DNA from: UBA1479 sp002706405
GTDB lineage: Bacteria; Pseudomonadota; Alphaproteobacteria; Rhodospirillales; Casp-alpha2
Assembly (NCBI GenBank): GCA_963972255.1
Contig: CAXATO010000009.1
Span: 124,001 to 188,000 of the forward strand
Direction of reading: 5' to 3'
DNA: 64,000 nt
Shown here: positions 49,969-61,196 of the stretch, piece by piece
Numbering within the stretch: the stretch's first letter is position 1
Layout of the letters: every line of letters begins with the position of its first letter
Notes under the pieces: model-generated
Databases searched by the model: none
What the model saw: the letters and a program-made list of their open reading frames with translations, nothing else
What the model was told of the DNA's origin: nothing
Translations under genes and position numbers: made by a program

Positions 49969-51471
49969 TTAGCGCCCGGCCAGATTGACGTGGCCGGCCG
50001 CGGCCAGTGCCGTTTCAACATGCTTCAGCAGGTTTTCAACGGACACATGCATGACGTCAAGGAACGACGACGGGTAAATCCCCATCCACAGGGTGACGAT
50101 GGCGAGCGGCGCGAACACCGCGATCTCGCGCTTGTCCATATCCAGGATCTTGCTCAAATGCTCTTTGGTCAATTTCCCGAAGATGATCCGGCGGTAGAGG
50201 TACAGCATATAAACGGCCCCCAGGATGACCCCCGTGGCGGCCAGCATGGCGACCCAGGAATTGGCCTGGAAGGCCCCCATGAGAACCAGGAACTCGCCGA
50301 CGAACCCGCCCGTGCCCGGCAGACCGACGGAAGCCAGCATGAACAGCATGAAGGTGATGCCGTAGACCGGCATGCGTTCGACCAGGCCGCCGTAATGGCT
50401 GATCTCACGGGAATGCTCGCGGTCATAAACGACGCCGACGATCAGGAACAGGGCCGCCGAGACGACACCGTGGCTGAGCATCTGGTAGATCGCGCCCTCA
50501 ACCCCCTGCACCGTCATGGTGAAGGCGCCGATCGTCACGAAGCCCATGTGGGCGACCGACGAATAGGCGATCAGCTTCTTCATGTCTTCCTGTGCCAGGG
50601 CGACCAGTGAGGTATAGATCACCGCGATGATCGACAGCGTGTAGATCAGCGGCGTGAACATGAGGCTGGCTTCGGGGAACATGGGCAGCGAAAAGCGCAG
50701 GAAGCCGTAGCCGCCGAACTTCAACAGCACGCCGGCCAGAATCACGGAACCGGCCGTGGGCGCTTCGACGTGGGCATCGGGCAGCCAGGTGTGCACGGGC
50801 CACATCGGCATCTTGATCGCGAAGGACGCGAAGAACGCCAGCCATAGCCACGTTTCCAGGCCGGCCGGGAAATCATGGACCAGAAGCTTGGTGATGTCCG
50901 TGGTGCCGGCATCGAAATACATGGCCAGCATGGCCAGCAGCATCAGCACCGATCCCAGCAGCGTATAGAGGAACATCTTGATCGAGGCATAGATGCGCCG
51001 CGGGCCGCCCCACACCCCGATGATGATAAACATCGGGATCAGGACCGCTTCGAAGAAGATGTAGAACAGGAACAGGTCAAGGGCGACGAACATGCCGACC
51101 ATGAAGGTTTCCAGGATCAGGAAGGCGATCATGTATTCCTTCACGCGGACCTTGATCGATTCCCAGCTTGCCAGGATGCACAGCGGCGTCAGCAGCGTCG
51201 TCAGCAGCACGAACAGCATGGAAATGCCGTCGATGCCGACGCGGTAGGCAATGCCCGCCATGGGCATCCATTCCGCTTCCTCGACGAACTGCATGGCGGC
51301 CGTCGTGCGGTCGAAGTTGAACCAGATCAACAGCGACACCAGGAACGTGCCGCCCGACACCCACAGCGCCACGCGCCGCGAGTTTTCCGGGTTGTCGGCC
51401 GGAATGAACGCGATCAGCGCCACACCGACAAGCGGGAGGAAAGTGACCAGCGATAGAATGGGCCAATCCAT
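49969..51471 (-). CDS. nuoM: NADH-quinone oxidoreductase subunit M
   Basis: NuoM is the middle antiporter-like subunit. The 500-residue protein has about 14 membrane helices, with the conserved Glu in the helix around EAVLIPMFIIIGVWGG. KMPMWPVHTWLPDAHVEAPTAG in part and AYSSVAHMGFVTIGAF are characteristic, followed by LPGTGGFVGEFLVLMG. It lies eight bases after nuoL and 16 before nuoN. Confidence 0.97.
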   Translation of the reverse strand: MDWPILSLVTFLPLVGVALIAFIPADNPENSRRVALWVSGGTFLVSLLIWFNFDRTTAAMQFVEEAEWMPMAGIAYRVGIDGISMLFVLLTTLLTPLCILASWESIKVRVKEYMIAFLILETFMVGMFVALDLFLFYIFFEAVLIPMFIIIGVWGGPRRIYASIKMFLYTLLGSVLMLLAMLAMYFDAGTTDITKLLVHDFPAGLETWLWLAFFASFAIKMPMWPVHTWLPDAHVEAPTAGSVILAGVLLKFGGYGFLRFSLPMFPEASLMFTPLIYTLSIIAVIYTSLVALAQEDMKKLIAYSSVAHMGFVTIGAFTMTVQGVEGAIYQMLSHGVVSAALFLIVGVVYDREHSREISHYGGLVERMPVYGITFMLFMLASVGLPGTGGFVGEFLVLMGAFQANSWVAMLAATGVILGAVYMLYLYRRIIFGKLTKEHLSKILDMDKREIAVFAPLAIVTLWMGIYPSSFLDVMHVSVENLLKHVETALAAAGHVNLAGR

Positions 51472-51478
51472 GGTCTTC

Positions 51479-53440
51479 TCACCCCGCCTTCGTCAACAGA
51501 TACCAGGTGACCAGCACCACGATCCCCGCCAGCATGGCGAAGGCGTAATGATACAGGTACCCGGTTTGCAGCGCCGACGCGCGGCGTGCGATGTGTTTCA
51601 CGGCGGCGGACACACCGTCGGGGCCAAGCCCGTCGATCAGCGTACCGTCGCCCGTTTTCCAGAGATTGCGCCCCAGGTAGAAGGACGGCTTGACGAACAC
51701 CTTGTCGTAGAGCTCGTCGAAATACCATTTGTTCAGCAGGAACTGATAGATGCCCTGGAACCTGGCGGCGATCGCGCCCGGAATGCCCGGCGCGAACATG
51801 TAGAACACATAGGCCATGGCGATGCCGGCGACGCCGACGACCAGCGGCAGCAGCTTCACCCACAGCGGAACGTGATGGGCGTTTTCCAAGGCCTTGTGGT
51901 GCTCCAGCACGACAATGGACTTGCCCCAGAATTCCGCCATGTGATGGCCGACCATCAGATCATAGGCCAGCACGCCGGCCAGGCAGGCCCCGCCCGCCAG
52001 CACGACCAGCGGCAGCACCATGACCATCGGGCTTTCATGGACATGGGCCATGGTGGTCTCGTCGGCGCGCGGCGTGCCGTGGAAGGTCATGATCAGCAGA
52101 CGCCAGGAATAGAAGGCCGTCAGGAAGGCGGCGGTGATGCCCAGCCAGAAGGCATACTGGCCGACGCCCGTATGCGCCCCCCAGGCCGCTTCAAGCACGA
52201 TGTCCTTGGAATAGAACCCGGCGAAAGGCGGGATACCGGCAAGCGCCAGGGAGCCGATCCACATCAGGATATAGGTCACCTTGATGTGCTTCCAGATGCC
52301 GCCCATCTTGCGCATGTCCTGTTCGTCGGACATGGCGTGAATGACCGAACCGGCGCCCAGGAACAGCAGCGCCTTGAAGAAGCCGTGGGTCATCAGGTGG
52401 AAGATGCCCGCCGAATAGGCCGACACGCCGCAGGCGAAGAACATGTAGCCGAGCTGCGAACAGGTCGAATAGGCGATCACCCGCTTGATGTCGTTCTGCA
52501 CGCAGCCGATGGTCGCGGCGAAAATACAGGTCGAGGCACCGACGATGGTGACGACGGTCAGCGCGACCTCGGAATATTCGAACATGGGCGACAGGCGCGC
52601 GACCATGAAGATGCCGGCGGTGACCATGGTCGCCGCGTGGATCAGCGCCGACACGGGCGTCGGGCCCTCCATGGCGTCGGGCAACCAGGTATGCAGGCCC
52701 AACTGCGCCGATTTGCCCATGGCGCCCACGAACAGCAGCAGGCAGCATACGGTCAGCGCATGGAATTCGCCGCCGAACACGTTCAACGTGGCGTCGGCCT
52801 TGCCGGGCACGGCCTCGAAGATGGTGTCCAGATTGACCGTGTCGAACAGCATGAAGGTGGCGAAGATGCCGAGTGCGAAGCCGAAATCGCCGACCCGGTT
52901 GACCACGAAAGCCTTGATGGCGGCGGCGTTGGCCGACGGCCGGTCGTACCAGAAGCCGATCAGCAGGTAGGACGCGAGCCCGACCCCTTCCCAGCCGAAG
53001 AACAGCTGCACCAGGTTGTCCGAGGTGATGAGCATCAGCATGAAGTAGGTGAACAGGCTGAGGTAGCTCATGAACCGGGGGATCGACTTGTCGTGGTGCA
53101 TGTAGCCGCAGGAATAGATGTGCACCATGGCCGACACGCCGGTCACGACGATCATCATGACCGAGGTCAGCTGGTCGACCCGCAGCGCCCAGGTCACTTC
53201 CAGACTGCCGGAATCGATCCAGGTGAACAGTTCCGTCACCCGGGCATTGCCGTCGAGCGCCACATCCTTGAACAGGATGATCGCGCAGATCGCCGACAGC
53301 ACCAGACCGGTGCAGGTGATCCACTGCGCCAGGGTATCCATGGTGTGCTGCTTGTGCTTGTCCGCCTGGGGCATGAATACGATCACACCGGCCAGGATCG
53401 CGCCGACGAGCGGCAGGAAGACAGCGAGAATTTCGATCAT
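51479..53440 (-). CDS. nuoL: NADH-quinone oxidoreductase subunit L
   Basis: NuoL is the distal antiporter-like pump with a long lateral helix. The 653-residue length is typical. Features are VMMIVVTGVSAMVHIYS, FFGWEGVGLASYLLIGFWY, GKSAQLGLHTWLPDAMEGPTP in part and AATMVTAGIFMVAR. DIKRVIAYSTCSQLGYMF and the C-terminal lateral-helix part ending VLVTWYLLTKAG follow. It starts 10 bases after nuoK. Confidence 0.97.
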   Translation of the reverse strand: MIEILAVFLPLVGAILAGVIVFMPQADKHKQHTMDTLAQWITCTGLVLSAICAIILFKDVALDGNARVTELFTWIDSGSLEVTWALRVDQLTSVMMIVVTGVSAMVHIYSCGYMHHDKSIPRFMSYLSLFTYFMLMLITSDNLVQLFFGWEGVGLASYLLIGFWYDRPSANAAAIKAFVVNRVGDFGFALGIFATFMLFDTVNLDTIFEAVPGKADATLNVFGGEFHALTVCCLLLFVGAMGKSAQLGLHTWLPDAMEGPTPVSALIHAATMVTAGIFMVARLSPMFEYSEVALTVVTIVGASTCIFAATIGCVQNDIKRVIAYSTCSQLGYMFFACGVSAYSAGIFHLMTHGFFKALLFLGAGSVIHAMSDEQDMRKMGGIWKHIKVTYILMWIGSLALAGIPPFAGFYSKDIVLEAAWGAHTGVGQYAFWLGITAAFLTAFYSWRLLIMTFHGTPRADETTMAHVHESPMVMVLPLVVLAGGACLAGVLAYDLMVGHHMAEFWGKSIVVLEHHKALENAHHVPLWVKLLPLVVGVAGIAMAYVFYMFAPGIPGAIAARFQGIYQFLLNKWYFDELYDKVFVKPSFYLGRNLWKTGDGTLIDGLGPDGVSAAVKHIARRASALQTGYLYHYAFAMLAGIVVLVTWYLLTKAG

Positions 53441-53450
53441 GAGCCGCTCC

Positions 53451-53762
53451 CTAGCCCTTCATCATATTGATGTCTTCGACATCGATGGACCCGCGATTGC
53501 GGAAATACACGACCAGAATGGCAAGACCGATGGCGGCCTCTGCCGCGGCGACGGTCAGCACGAACAGCGCGAACACCTGGCCCACCAGATCGCCCAGATG
53601 GGACGAGAACGCGACCAGGTTGATGTTCACCGCCAACAGCATCAGTTCGACGGACATCAGAATGATGATGACGTTCTTGCGGTTCAGGAAGATGCCGAAG
53701 ATGCCCAGCGTAAACAGGATCGCCGCGACGGTCAGGTAGTGGGACAGGCCGATTTCCAACAT
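53451..53762 (-). CDS. nuoK: NADH-quinone oxidoreductase subunit K
   Basis: NuoK, 103 residues, is a three-helix membrane subunit near the central proton path. GIFLNRKNVIIILMSVELMLLAVN carries the conserved membrane glutamate in MSVELML, and the last helix holds VAAAEAAIGLAILVVYFR with a second one. It is two bases after nuoJ and ahead of nuoL. Confidence 0.97.
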   Translation of the reverse strand: MLEIGLSHYLTVAAILFTLGIFGIFLNRKNVIIILMSVELMLLAVNINLVAFSSHLGDLVGQVFALFVLTVAAAEAAIGLAILVVYFRNRGSIDVEDINMMKG

Positions 53763-53764
53763 GC

Positions 53765-54376
53765 TCAGATCCCCTTCCCGACTTCGACCTTGCGGGTTTC
53801 AACCGTATCCGTGCCGCGCGCGTTCTGATCGGCGATGCGCTGGCGCTTGACGCCCGTGCGCCGCCGGTGCGTCAACACGATCGCCCCGATCATGGCCAGC
53901 AGCAGAACCATGCCCGCAGCATGGAACAAGTAAATGTAATCCGTGTAGATGATCCCACCCAGCGCATGGGTGTTGGTCGTCCCCTCGACCATGGGCGCGG
54001 CCGCCTGGGCCAGCTTGGCGCCCTCGGCAATGGTCTGCCAGCCGCCGACCACCAGGACCATCTCCACCAGCAGGATCAGGCCGACCAGCCCGCCCAGCGG
54101 CAGATACTGCAAAAAGCCCGAGCGCAGTTCGGTGAAGTTGATGTCGAGCATCATGACCACGAACATGAACAGCACGGCCACGGCGCCGACATAGACGACG
54201 ACCAGGATCATGGCCAGGAACTCGGCCCCCAGCAGCACGAACAGCCCGGCCGAATTGAAGAACGCCAGGATCAGGAACAGCACCGAATGCACGGGGTTCT
54301 TGGAGGAAATGACCAGCACGCCCGCGGCCACGGCGATGAAGGCGAACATGTAGAACGCCAGGGCTTCGACGATCAT
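53765..54376 (-). CDS. nuoJ: NADH-quinone oxidoreductase subunit J
   Basis: NuoJ, 203 residues, is a five-helix membrane subunit next to the quinone site. It shows SSKNPVHSVLFLILAFFNSAGLF in part, GAEFLAMILVVVYVGAVAVLFMFVVMMLD in part with the pi-bulge helix, and a charged C-terminal tail. It is preceded by a 117-base spacer from nuoI, the largest gap inside the operon, which carries a 16-base palindrome. Confidence 0.96.
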   Translation of the reverse strand: MIVEALAFYMFAFIAVAAGVLVISSKNPVHSVLFLILAFFNSAGLFVLLGAEFLAMILVVVYVGAVAVLFMFVVMMLDINFTELRSGFLQYLPLGGLVGLILLVEMVLVVGGWQTIAEGAKLAQAAAPMVEGTTNTHALGGIIYTDYIYLFHAAGMVLLLAMIGAIVLTHRRRTGVKRQRIADQNARGTDTVETRKVEVGKGI

Positions 54377-54402
54377 CTGCCGCCCCCCTTCACGTTCCCT
54401 GT

Positions 54403-54418
54403 CCGCGCCCGGGCGCGG
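54403..54418. other. 16-base perfect palindrome in the nuoI-nuoJ spacer
   Basis: CCGCGCCCGGGCGCGG at 54403-54418 is fully self-complementary. It sits in the 117-base spacer between nuoI and nuoJ, 27 bases upstream of the nuoJ ATG. There is no U-tract after it on the minus strand, so it is unlikely to be a terminator. It could stabilise or process the nuo mRNA. Confidence 0.4.
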
Positions 54419-54493
54419 CCTTTGTCCTGAAATCCCCTCATACTTTCCTCGTCAGTCCTTTTAGTCTCGTCGTGGCCCGTGATGGGCAATGGG

Positions 54494-54982
54494 TCACCGA
54501 TACGGCGCGTCGGCACGCAGGCGTTCGGCCAGTTCCGTTTCCCAGCGGTCGCCGTTGGCCAGCAGTTTGGCCTTGTCATACAGCAGTTCCTCGCGGGTTT
54601 CCGTGGCGTATTCGAAATTCGGGCCCTCGACGATGGCGTCGACCGGGCAGGCTTCCTCGCAATAGCCGCAATAGATGCACTTCACCATGTCGATGTCGTA
54701 GCGCGTGGTGCGGCGCGAGCCGTCGTCGCGCGGTTCGGCCTCGATGGTGATGGCCTGGGCCGGGCAGATGGCTTCGCAGAGCTTGCAGGCGATGCAACGT
54801 TCTTCGCCGTTGGGATAGCGGCGCAGAGCGTGTTCACCACGGAAGCGCGGGCTCAACGGGCCTTTTTCGTACGGGTAGTTCAAGGTCACCTTGGGCTTGG
54901 TGAAGTACTTGAGCGTCAGCGCCATGCCGGACACAAGTTCCTTCAGGAACAGGGCCTTGGCGCTTTGTCCGATGTAGCTCAT
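54494..54982 (-). CDS. nuoI: NADH-quinone oxidoreductase subunit I
   Basis: NuoI carries iron-sulfur clusters N6a and N6b that pass electrons to NuoB. The 162-residue protein has two ferredoxin-type motifs, CIACKLCEAICPAQAI and CIYCGYCEEACPVDAI. The N-terminal amphipathic part is FTKPKVTLNYPYEKGPLSPRFRGEH. It lies 16 bases after nuoH. Confidence 0.97.
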   Translation of the reverse strand: MSYIGQSAKALFLKELVSGMALTLKYFTKPKVTLNYPYEKGPLSPRFRGEHALRRYPNGEERCIACKLCEAICPAQAITIEAEPRDDGSRRTTRYDIDMVKCIYCGYCEEACPVDAIVEGPNFEYATETREELLYDKAKLLANGDRWETELAERLRADAPYR

Positions 54983-54998
54983 GGAACTCTCCTAAACC

Positions 54999-56021
54999 CT
55001 AACCGGCCACCGGGGTGGGAACCCAGCCGAAGGCCAGCAGGACGCCCGCCACGACCGCGACGGCGAACAGTGAAATCGGCAGGAACACTTTCCAACCCAG
55101 GCGCATCAACTGGTCGTAGCGATAGCGCGGGAAGGTCGCACGCACCCAGATGAAGATGAACAGACAGAATGCAATCTTGGCCGCGAACCAGATCGGACCG
55201 GGAATCCAGTTGAGCGGCTCGATGTCCAGGGGCGGCAGCCAGCCGCCCAGGAACAGGATCGTCGTCATCCCCGACATCAGGATCATGTTGGCGTATTCAC
55301 CCAGGAAGAACAGGGCGAAGGCCATACCGGAATATTCGACGTTGTAGCCGGCGACCAGTTCGGCCTCGGCCTCCGGCAGATCGAAGGGATGGCGGTTGGT
55401 TTCCGCCAGGGTCGAGATGAAGAACACCACGGCCATGGGGAACAGCGGAATGACGAACCACATGTCGCGCTGGGCTTCGACGATAGCCGATAAGTTCAGA
55501 GATCCGACGCAAAGCAGCACGGTGATGATGACGAAGCCCATGGAGACTTCGTAAGACACCATTTGGGCCGCACTGCGCAGCGCGCCCAGGAAGGCGTAGC
55601 GCGAGTTGGAGGCCCAACCGGCCATCAGGATGCCGTACACGCCAAGCGACGAAATCGCGAACAGATACAGAATACCGACGTTGATATCGGCCAGAACCAG
55701 GCCCTCGCCGAACGGAATCACGGCCCAGGCCATGAGCGCCAGGGCGAAGGTCACGCAGGGCGCCAGAAGGAACACCCCCGGATTGGCGCCCGACGGAATG
55801 ATCATTTCCTTGAGGAACAGCTTGGCGCCGTCGGCCAAAGGCTGGAACAGGCCGAAGGGACCGACCACGTTCGGGCCCTTGCGCAACTGCATGGCGCCGA
55901 TGACCTTGCGCTCGGCCAGGGTCAGATAGGCGACCGACAACAGAATCGGCACCACGATCACAAGGATTTTCAGGACGATCCAGACCGTCGGCCAGATCCA
56001 GCTGTTCCAGGCCTCAACCAT
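54999..56021 (-). CDS. nuoH: NADH-quinone oxidoreductase subunit H
   Basis: NuoH, 340 residues, is the membrane subunit lining the quinone chamber. It has the conserved YLTLAERKVIGAMQLRKGPNVVGPFG region in part, LADGAKLFLKEMIIP, RSAAQMVSYEVSMGF, NRHPFDLPEAEAELVAGYNVEYSGM in part and RATFPRYRYDQLM. The ATG at 56021 overlaps the nuoG end by eight bases. Confidence 0.97.
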   Translation of the reverse strand: MVEAWNSWIWPTVWIVLKILVIVVPILLSVAYLTLAERKVIGAMQLRKGPNVVGPFGLFQPLADGAKLFLKEMIIPSGANPGVFLLAPCVTFALALMAWAVIPFGEGLVLADINVGILYLFAISSLGVYGILMAGWASNSRYAFLGALRSAAQMVSYEVSMGFVIITVLLCVGSLNLSAIVEAQRDMWFVIPLFPMAVVFFISTLAETNRHPFDLPEAEAELVAGYNVEYSGMAFALFFLGEYANMILMSGMTTILFLGGWLPPLDIEPLNWIPGPIWFAAKIAFCLFIFIWVRATFPRYRYDQLMRLGWKVFLPISLFAVAVVAGVLLAFGWVPTPVAG

Positions 56022-58074
56022 CGGTGCCGGTCTTCCCTTCCCCGCCGCCGAGAATTTCTTCCGTGCACTCAGCCATGGTGGCGGACGCACGGCTGATCGG
56101 ATCGGTCATGTAGAAATTGGCGATCGGATAGGTAAACGCGCCGGAAACCTCGCCCGATCCGCCGAATTCGCCCCAAGTCGCGGGCTGAATGTCATCGATG
56201 CCCTGGAACACCGGATTGGCCTTGACCAGGCCCTGGCGCACGTCGGCCAGTGTCTTGTAGGACAGCTTGGCGTTCAGTGCATCGGACAGGGCGCGGATGA
56301 TCTTCCAATCCTCCCGCGCATCGCCCGGCGGATACACCGCCAACTGGCCCCGCTGCACCCGGCCTTCCAGGTTCACATAGGTCGCATTCTTTTCCGTATA
56401 GGCCGCCCCCGGCAGAATCACGTCGGCGACATGGGCGCCGGCGTCGCCGTGGTGGCCTTGATAGATCACGAAGGGCTTATCCAGGTCCTTGGTGTCGATC
56501 TCGTCGGCACCCAGCAGATAGACCACCTTGATGGCGCCGGTCGCCGCCTCATCCAGGATACGTCCCGTGTCCAGACCGCCCTCACCCGGCACGAAGCCCA
56601 AGTCCAGGCCGCCGACGCGCGAGGCCGCGCGCTGCAACACGTTGAAACCGTTCCAGTCGGCCGTCACCGCGCCGGCCGCGTCCGCGACCTGACGCGCCAG
56701 CCCCAGGACCGCCGCGCCGTCGGGGCGCGCCACGGCGCCGGAGCCCAGAATGATCATGGGCCGTTCGGCCGTTTTCAGAACCTCGGCGAAGGGATGCGTG
56801 CCGGCGGCGATCTGTGCCAGGACGTCGGCGCCTTCGCCCAGCCAGTCCACGGGATAGCTCAGGTCGATGGCCGGGCCGATGGCGGCGATGGGGAAATTGC
56901 CCATCAGGTAGCGTTTGCGGACACGGGCGTTGAGCACGGGGGCTTCCCAGCGCGGGTTGGACCCCACGATCAACAGCGCGTCCGCGTCTTCGATGCCGGC
57001 GATGGTCGAATTGAAGATGTAGGAGGCGCGCTGGCTCGGGTCGACCTTCGATCCGTCCTGGCGGCAATCCATATTGGCCGACCCCAGGCTGGTCATCAGG
57101 TCCTTCAGCACCAGCATGCTTTCGCAATCGGCCAGATCACCGGCGATGGCGGCGATCTCGCTGCCCTGCTTTCCCTTGACGGCCTTGGCCACGGCGGCGA
57201 AGGCCTCCGGCCAGGTGGCGGGCTGCAGCTTGCCTTTGACCCGCACATAAGGCTGGTCCAGGCGCTGGCGCTTCAGGCCGTCGACGCAATACCGCGTCTT
57301 GTCGGAAATCCACTCTTCGTTGACGTCTTCGTTGAGGCGCGGCAACACGCGCATGACCTCAGGGCCCCGGCTGTCGACGCGGATGGCGCAGCCCTGCGCG
57401 TCGGACACGTCGACGGACTCGGTCTTCTTCAACTCCCAGGGCCGTGCCGCGAAGGCATAGGGCTTGGACGTCAGCGCCCCCACCGGGCACAGGTCGATGA
57501 CGTTGCCCGACAGCTCCGAGCTCACGGCCTGGTCCAGATAGGTGACGATTTCAGCGTTTTCGCCGCGGCCGATCAGGCCCATGTCGGTCACGCCCGCAAC
57601 TTCCGTCGAGAACCGCACACAGCGCGTGCAATGGATGCAGCGCGTCATGATCGTCTTGATCAGCGGCCCCATGTGCTTGTCTTCGACGGCGCGCTTGTTT
57701 TCCTTGTAGCGGCCGTGATCCATGCCATAGGCCATGGCCTGATCCTGCAGGTCGCATTCGCCGCCCTGATCGCAGATCGGGCAGTCCAGCGGGTGGTTGA
57801 TCAGCAGGAATTCCATCACCCCCTGGCGCATTTTCTTGACTTCGGGCGTGTCCGTATAGACGACCATGCCGTCGGCCACGGGCATGGCACAGGACGCCAC
57901 CGGCTTGGGCGAGCGTTCCATCTGCACCAGACACATGCGGCAGTTGCCGGCGATGGACAGACGGTCGTGATAGCAGAAGCGCGGCACTTCCTTGCCGGCC
58001 TGCTCACAGGCCTGCAGGATCGTCATGCCGGCGTCGACCTCGTATTCCGTGCCGTCGATGGTGATCTTTGGCAT
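56014..58074 (-). CDS. nuoG: NADH-quinone oxidoreductase subunit G
   Basis: NuoG holds clusters N1b, N4 and N5 of complex I. The 686-residue protein starts with a 2Fe-2S domain (MTILQACEQAGKEVPRFCYH, CRMCLVQM). A HxxxCxxC segment follows (HPLDCPICDQGGECDLQD), then CIHCTRCVRFSTEVAG for the 4Fe-4S cluster. The rest is a molybdopterin-oxidoreductase-like domain without a molybdenum cofactor role. The C-terminal end overlaps nuoH. Its length is typical for alphaproteobacteria. Confidence 0.97.
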   Translation of the reverse strand: MPKITIDGTEYEVDAGMTILQACEQAGKEVPRFCYHDRLSIAGNCRMCLVQMERSPKPVASCAMPVADGMVVYTDTPEVKKMRQGVMEFLLINHPLDCPICDQGGECDLQDQAMAYGMDHGRYKENKRAVEDKHMGPLIKTIMTRCIHCTRCVRFSTEVAGVTDMGLIGRGENAEIVTYLDQAVSSELSGNVIDLCPVGALTSKPYAFAARPWELKKTESVDVSDAQGCAIRVDSRGPEVMRVLPRLNEDVNEEWISDKTRYCVDGLKRQRLDQPYVRVKGKLQPATWPEAFAAVAKAVKGKQGSEIAAIAGDLADCESMLVLKDLMTSLGSANMDCRQDGSKVDPSQRASYIFNSTIAGIEDADALLIVGSNPRWEAPVLNARVRKRYLMGNFPIAAIGPAIDLSYPVDWLGEGADVLAQIAAGTHPFAEVLKTAERPMIILGSGAVARPDGAAVLGLARQVADAAGAVTADWNGFNVLQRAASRVGGLDLGFVPGEGGLDTGRILDEAATGAIKVVYLLGADEIDTKDLDKPFVIYQGHHGDAGAHVADVILPGAAYTEKNATYVNLEGRVQRGQLAVYPPGDAREDWKIIRALSDALNAKLSYKTLADVRQGLVKANPVFQGIDDIQPATWGEFGGSGEVSGAFTYPIANFYMTDPISRASATMAECTEEILGGGEGKTGTDG

Positions 58075-58100
58075 CTAGCTCAAGCCCCTAGTAAACCTGT

Positions 58101-59386
<1,286 letters not shown>

Positions 59387-59387
<1 letters not shown>

Positions 59388-60007
59388 CAGTCGTCGCCTC
59401 CCGCCTTGGCGGCCCGGTCCGGATAACGGTCGGTCAGGGACGTGATCCCGCCGGCGGGCTCGCAGGTGTGACGCCCGGACTGGGAGCCGACCTTCGGCTT
59501 CTGGCCCGCCTTGAGCGCCGTCAGGACCTCTTCGGCCGAGACCGAATCCAGGTCTTCGTAATAGTCGTCACCGATCTGCATCATCGGCGCATTGACGCAA
59601 GCGCCCAGGCATTCGACCTCGAGCACCGTAAATTCACCGTCCGCAGAGGTTTCCCCGTTCGAGCACCCGGTGACCTTCTTGCAGGCCGCCATGACCTGAT
59701 CCGAACCGCGCAGCCAGCACGGCAGGTTGGTGCAGACCTGAACGAAGTGCTTACCGACCGGTTTCAGGTTGTACATGGTGTAGAAGGTGGCGACCTCGTA
59801 AACGCGGATCGACGCCATATCGAGCATGTCCGCGATCACCTCGATCGCCGCCTGAGGAATCCAGCCGCCGTTCTGGCGCTGCGCCAGATCAAGCAACGGC
59901 ATCACGGCGCTCTGTTGGCGCCCTGCCGGATACTTGGCGATGTGCCATTTGGCCTTTTCGAGGTTCTCCGCCGTAAAGGCGAAGCTCGACGGTTGTTCTG
60001 TATTCAT
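59387..60007 (-). CDS. nuoE: NADH-quinone oxidoreductase subunit E
   Basis: NuoE carries 2Fe-2S cluster N1a. The 206-residue thioredoxin-like protein has the ligand pairs CTNLPC and CLGAC, with EVECLGACVNAPMMQIGDDY typical of the family. An extended C-terminal tail is rich in Gly, Pro and charged residues. The ATG at 60007 is taken; a GTG at 60016 overlapping the nuoD stop is an equally possible start. Confidence 0.96.
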
Positions 60008-60012
60008 CCCGG

Positions 60013-61194
60013 TCACCGGTCGATTTCGCCGAACACGACGTCGATGGAACCGATGTTCGCGACCACGTCCGCGAGCATATGCCCCTTCGACAGGAATTCC
60101 GTCGCTTCCAGATGGGCAAATCCCGGCGCCCGAATCTTGCAGCGATAGGGTTTGTTGGAGCCGTCGGCCACCAGGTAGACGCCGAATTCGCCCTTGGGCG
60201 CTTCGACGGCCGTATAGGTTTCGCCAGCCGGCACGTGGAAGCCTTCGGTAAACAGTTTGAAGTGGTGGATCAAGGCTTCCATGGATTGTTTCATGTCGCC
60301 GCGGGTCGGCGGTGTGACTTTTTTGTTGGTCGACTTGACCGGCCCGCCGGGCATGTTTTCAACGCATTGGCGGATGATCTTGAGCGATTCCCGCATCTCG
60401 ACCATGCGCACCAGATAGCGGTCATAGCAGTCGCCCATCTTGCCCACGGGAATGTCGAAATCCATCTCCGCATAGGCATCATACGGCTGTGCCTTGCGCA
60501 GGTCCCAGGCAACACCGGACGCCCGCAGATTCGGGCCCGTAAAGCCCCAGTCAAAACACTGTTCGGCATCGATGACGCCGATGTCGACCGTGCGCTGCTT
60601 GAAGATGCGGTTTTCCGTCAGCAGGCTTTCCAAATCATCGAGGAAAGCCGGGAATTCGTCGTCCGCCCATTTAGCGATGTCTTCCAGCAACCCCGCCGGC
60701 AGGTCCTGCGCCACGCCGCCGACCCGGAAATAGTTCATGTGCAGCCGCGCGCCCGAGGCCGATTCGCAGAATTCCATCAGGCGTTCGCGGATTTCGAAGC
60801 CCCACAACATGGGCGTCATGGCGCCCACGTCCATGGCGAAGGCCGTGATGTTCAGGATGTGGTTGAGAATCCGCCCGATCTCGCAATAGAGCACGCGGAT
60901 GTACTGCCCCCGCTTGGGAACTTCGAGCCCCAACAGCTTTTCGGCGGCCAGCACGAAGGCATGTTCCTGGTTCTGCGGCGCGACGTAGTCCAGGCGGTCG
61001 AAATAGGGCACGGCCTGCGCATAGGTCTTGTACTCGATGAGCTTTTCCGTACCCCGGTGCAGCAGCCCGATATGCGGGTCGGCGCGTTCCACGACCTCGC
61101 CGTCCATTTCCAGGACCAGACGCAAAACCCCGTGGGCCGCCGGATGCTGCGGCCCGAAGTTGAGGTTGAAGTTCTTGATCTGGGTTTCGGCCAT
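60013..61194 (-). CDS. nuoD: NADH-quinone oxidoreductase subunit D
   Basis: NuoD, 393 residues, forms the quinone pocket with NuoB and is the former [NiFe]-hydrogenase large subunit. It has FGPQHPAAHGVLRLVLEMDGE in part, HIGLLHRGTEKLIEYKTYAQ and the quinone-site strand RLDYVAPQNQEHAF. RVLYCEIGRILNHILN and SINGEF-type FLSKGHMLADVVANIGS end it. It lies two bases before the nuoC end. Confidence 0.98.
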   Translation of the reverse strand: MAETQIKNFNLNFGPQHPAAHGVLRLVLEMDGEVVERADPHIGLLHRGTEKLIEYKTYAQAVPYFDRLDYVAPQNQEHAFVLAAEKLLGLEVPKRGQYIRVLYCEIGRILNHILNITAFAMDVGAMTPMLWGFEIRERLMEFCESASGARLHMNYFRVGGVAQDLPAGLLEDIAKWADDEFPAFLDDLESLLTENRIFKQRTVDIGVIDAEQCFDWGFTGPNLRASGVAWDLRKAQPYDAYAEMDFDIPVGKMGDCYDRYLVRMVEMRESLKIIRQCVENMPGGPVKSTNKKVTPPTRGDMKQSMEALIHHFKLFTEGFHVPAGETYTAVEAPKGEFGVYLVADGSNKPYRCKIRAPGFAHLEATEFLSKGHMLADVVANIGSIDVVFGEIDR

Positions 61195-61196
61195 GG

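Noticed and set aside
51251..53470. A 739-codon open frame opposite nuoL
   Set aside because: Same shadow effect; composition is His/Gln/Arg-heavy and no motif is seen.
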